The translations under genes were made by a program, and so were the position numbers. Under the pieces are notes generated by a model, which saw nothing but the letters and a program-made list of their open reading frames with translations, made no database searches and was not told the origin of the DNA. From assembly GCF_035825295.1 (NCBI RefSeq), contig NZ_JAYMGI010000002.1, positions 3,229,001 to 3,293,000 of the forward strand: 64,000 nt of DNA, written 5' to 3'. Origin of the DNA: Actinacidiphila sp. DG2A-62. GTDB lineage: Bacteria > Actinomycetota > Actinomycetes > Streptomycetales > Streptomycetaceae. Below are positions 62,193-64,000 of the stretch, piece after piece (within the stretch, counting starts at the first letter, position 1; each line of letters starts with the position of its first letter).

Positions 62193-62819
62193 TTATTTGC
62201 GCGCCGTGTCAGTGCCCGGCCGCGCCTGCCGCCAGCGGTTCATGAGGCCGTCGGGGACCTCTTCCGCGGTCAGGGCGTAGACGAGGTGGTCGCGCCAGCC
62301 GCCGTCGATATGCAGATAGCGCGGGCGCAGACCCTCCTCCCGGAAGCCGAGCTTTTCGGCGACGCGGCGGCTGGGGCCGTTCTCCGGGCGAATGCAGACC
62401 TCCACTCGGTGCAGGCCGACACGGCGGAAGCAGTGGTCGACGGCGAGCGCGACAGAGGTGGGCATCACGCCCCGCCCGGCCACCGCCTCGTCGACCCAGT
62501 AACCGATGTGCGCGGAGCACATGGAGCCCCAGGTGATTCCCGCGACGGTGAGTTGACCCGCCAGCCGGCCCTGGTAGTCGATGACGAAGGGCAGCATGCG
62601 GCCGGCGCGCGCCTCGGCACGCAGATGGCGCACCATTTGTCGATATGTCGGTCGTTGGGCGACATGACCGGGGGGTGCGGGCGGCACGGTGGCCTCCCAG
62701 GGGCGCAACCAGTCGCGGTTGCGCCTGTTGACCTCGCGCCAGGCGCGCTGGTCGCGCATCCGGATCGGGCGGAGGGTGACGTCACCGTCGACCAGCTCGG
62801 CCGGCCAGGAACCGTTCAG
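62193..62819 (-). CDS. RimJ-like GNAT acetyltransferase, probable CTG start
   Basis: A GNAT-fold acetyltransferase of the RimJ/RimL type that may acetylate protein N-termini. The core includes GYWVDEAVAGRGVMPTSVAL (acetyl-CoA loop) and ENGPSRRVAEKLGFREEGLR. The first available ATG (62759) would cut off the conserved first strand, VTLRPIRMRD. In the same frame, the codons back to 62819 read [20 protein letters not shown] without any ATG, GTG or TTG, and TGA follows further 5'. A CTG at 62819-62817 overlaps the mog stop as CTGA and has GGGAG six bases upstream. I infer a CTG start giving 208 residues; a nearby sequencing indel is the alternative. Confidence 0.75.
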   Translation of the reverse strand: MNGSWPAELVDGDVTLRPIRMRDQRAWREVNRRNRDWLRPWEATVPPAPPGHVAQRPTYRQMVRHLRAEARAGRMLPFVIDYQGRLAGQLTVAGITWGSMCSAHIGYWVDEAVAGRGVMPTSVALAVDHCFRRVGLHRVEVCIRPENGPSRRVAEKLGFREEGLRPRYLHIDGGWRDHLVYALTAEEVPDGLMNRWRQARPGTDTARK

Positions 62820-63445
62820 CTCGGTCTCCCAGAGACGGAATCCGGATGATCACTCTTGTGGTCATCCGCGTGGACAGTGGTGTGGGCGGGCGGGTGATCG
62901 CCGCCGTTGATCTGATCGACGGCGTGTACGACGAGCGGAGCCAGTACGGCCAGGCCGTCCTTGACTCCTCCTGTGGAGCCGGGGAGGTTCACCACCAGGG
63001 TGCGTCCACTGACCCCCGCGACGCCACGGGAGAGCACGGCGGTCGGCACCTTCGCGGCGCCGGCGGCGCGGATCGCCTCGGCGATGCCGGGGATCTCGTA
63101 GTCGAGGAGGGCGCGGGTGACCTCGGGCGTCCGGTCGGTCGGCGAGATGCCGGTGCCACCGGTGGTGACCACCAGGTCGTATCCGGCGGCGACCGCCTCG
63201 CGCAGCGTCCGGCCGACCGGCTCGCCGTCCGGCACCACGCGCGGGCCGTCCACCGCGAAGCCCAGGTCGCGCAGGGCGGCGGCGATCAGCGGGCCGCCGC
63301 GGTCGTCGTAGACGCCTGCCGCGGCCCGGTTGGAGGCGGTGACGGCGAGGGCGCGGCGGGTTGTGGGGGGCGGGCCACCGGCGTGCGCGTCGGCACCGGG
63401 GCCCGGGCCGTGCCCGACCTCGGCGCCGTCCTCGGGGGCGGTCAC
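62816..63445 (-). CDS. mog: Molybdopterin adenylyltransferase (MogA/MoaB family)
   Basis: A 209-residue MoaB/Mog domain protein that adenylylates molybdopterin before molybdate insertion. The signature is [20 protein letters not shown] near residue 105, with [19 protein letters not shown] later. An N-terminal 45-residue Gly/Pro/Ala region and a His/Asp-rich tail ([12 protein letters not shown]) are extra. The GTG at 63445 overlaps the moaC stop (GTGA); its own stop overlaps the acetyltransferase start, so moaC-mog-GNAT is one coupled operon. Confidence 0.92.
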   Translation of the reverse strand: MTAPEDGAEVGHGPGPGADAHAGGPPPTTRRALAVTASNRAAAGVYDDRGGPLIAAALRDLGFAVDGPRVVPDGEPVGRTLREAVAAGYDLVVTTGGTGISPTDRTPEVTRALLDYEIPGIAEAIRAAGAAKVPTAVLSRGVAGVSGRTLVVNLPGSTGGVKDGLAVLAPLVVHAVDQINGGDHPPAHTTVHADDHKSDHPDSVSGRPS

Positions 63446-63924
63446 GGCCGGTGCCAGTCGCCGGACTTCCCGCCGGTCTTCTCCTCGACGCGGACGTCGG
63501 TGATCACCGCGGCCTTGTCGACGGCCTTCACCATGTCCACGACGGTGAGCGCGGCGACGCTGACCGCGGTGAGCGCCTCCATCTCGACGCCGGTGCGGTC
63601 GGTGGTCTTCACCGTGGCGGTGATCTCGACGGCGTCGTCGGCGACGGCGAGGTCGACGGTCACCCCGGAGACGGCGAGCGGGTGGCACAGGGGGACGAGG
63701 TCGGGGGTGCGCTTGGCGCCCATGATGCCGGCGATCCGCGCGACGCCGAGCGCGTCGCCCTTGGGAACGCCGTCGCCGCGTAGCAGCTCGACGACACGCG
63801 GGGCGACCAGGACGCGGCCGGTGGCGCGGGCGGTGCGCGCGGTGACGTCCTTGCCGGAGACGTCGACCATGCGGGCCGCGCCTGCCTCGTCGATGTGGGT
63901 GAGGTGCTGGGGGGCGCTGCTCAT
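63442..63924 (-). CDS. moaC: Cyclic pyranopterin monophosphate synthase
   Basis: A 160-residue MoaC that, with MoaA, converts GTP to cyclic pyranopterin monophosphate in molybdenum cofactor synthesis. Signatures: [17 protein letters not shown], the catalytic [18 protein letters not shown] and [20 protein letters not shown]. The ATG at 63924 follows GGGAGAACG. It is the first gene seen of the moaC-mog-GNAT operon; in related genomes moeA/glp lies just upstream, which would be outside this window. Confidence 0.95.
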   Translation of the reverse strand: MSSAPQHLTHIDEAGAARMVDVSGKDVTARTARATGRVLVAPRVVELLRGDGVPKGDALGVARIAGIMGAKRTPDLVPLCHPLAVSGVTVDLAVADDAVEITATVKTTDRTGVEMEALTAVSVAALTVVDMVKAVDKAAVITDVRVEEKTGGKSGDWHRP

Positions 63925-64000
63925 CGTTCTCCCGGTGCGGTCTCTAGGGCAGACACCGTACCGGCCCTCCCCCTGTCGCGGTCCGCCGGGCCGCCGGGCG

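Noticed and set aside
60629..62245. A long plus-strand open frame opposite sepX (60686-62245)
   Set aside because: It is antisense to sepX; the minus strand has the characteristic SepX N-terminal membrane helix and conserved C-terminal end.

Overview
The window is chromosomal DNA from a very high G+C actinomycete, almost certainly a member of the Streptomycetaceae (Streptomyces or a close relative). This rests on heavy third-position G/C use, many GTG starts, ATGA/GTGA start-stop overlaps, probable leaderless promoters, and a gene order typical of the Streptomyces core: rplY-prs-glmU, the galTEK operon, the zinc-ribbon gene-tatD-rsmA-ispE group, and rsmI divergent from the protein O-mannosyltransferase gene.

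Layout. 0-9.4 kb: ribosomal protein L25, PRPP synthetase, GlmU (its tail is broken by an apparent one-base deletion), tRNA-Gln, a fatty acid desaturase with its TetR regulator, and galT-galE-galK. 9.5-21.5 kb: an aspartate-less LuxR-type regulator, a membrane-anchored PQQ-repeat protein, an ABC-F ATPase, the isoprenoid and rRNA-modification genes ispE and rsmA, tatD, rsmI and pmt. 21.7-34 kb: folD behind a convincing ZTP riboswitch, a penicillin-binding protein, an SDR, a beta-lactamase-like esterase, a secreted GH6 cellulase with a perfect CebR-type palindrome upstream, an FAD dehydrogenase, gltX and a methyltransferase. 34-54.5 kb: a tricorn protease with long low-complexity insertions, endonuclease V, a three-gene Baeyer-Villiger monooxygenase/hydrolase/SDR operon divergent from a MerR regulator, small proteins, an Ada-AlkA fusion (also with an apparent one-base deletion) coupled to ogt, a YfhO-type membrane protein, a TetR-MMPL exporter pair and ribA.

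54,673-60,586 is an integrated element in a tRNA-Ala(CGC) gene, bounded by perfect 45-bp direct repeats. It carries a GntR/KorSA-like repressor, a nucleoside deaminase, two small proteins of unknown function, a RepSA-like HUH replication initiator, an excisionase and a tyrosine integrase. This is the core of an actinomycete integrative and conjugative element (AICE, pSAM2-like), but no TraB/FtsK-like transfer gene is visible, so it looks like a minimal or degenerate one. Paired arm-type repeats sit just inside both ends, and matched operators flank the repressor's divergent promoter region.

60.7-64 kb returns to core chromosome: the septal protein gene sepX/glpR, a RimJ-like acetyltransferase that appears to start at CTG, and the molybdopterin genes mog and moaC. 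The most noteworthy points are the compact AICE and its att/arm/operator architecture, the ZTP riboswitch, two one-base deletions in otherwise intact genes, the palindrome array upstream of gltX, the tricorn insertions, and several tandem repeats that copy gene 3' ends.
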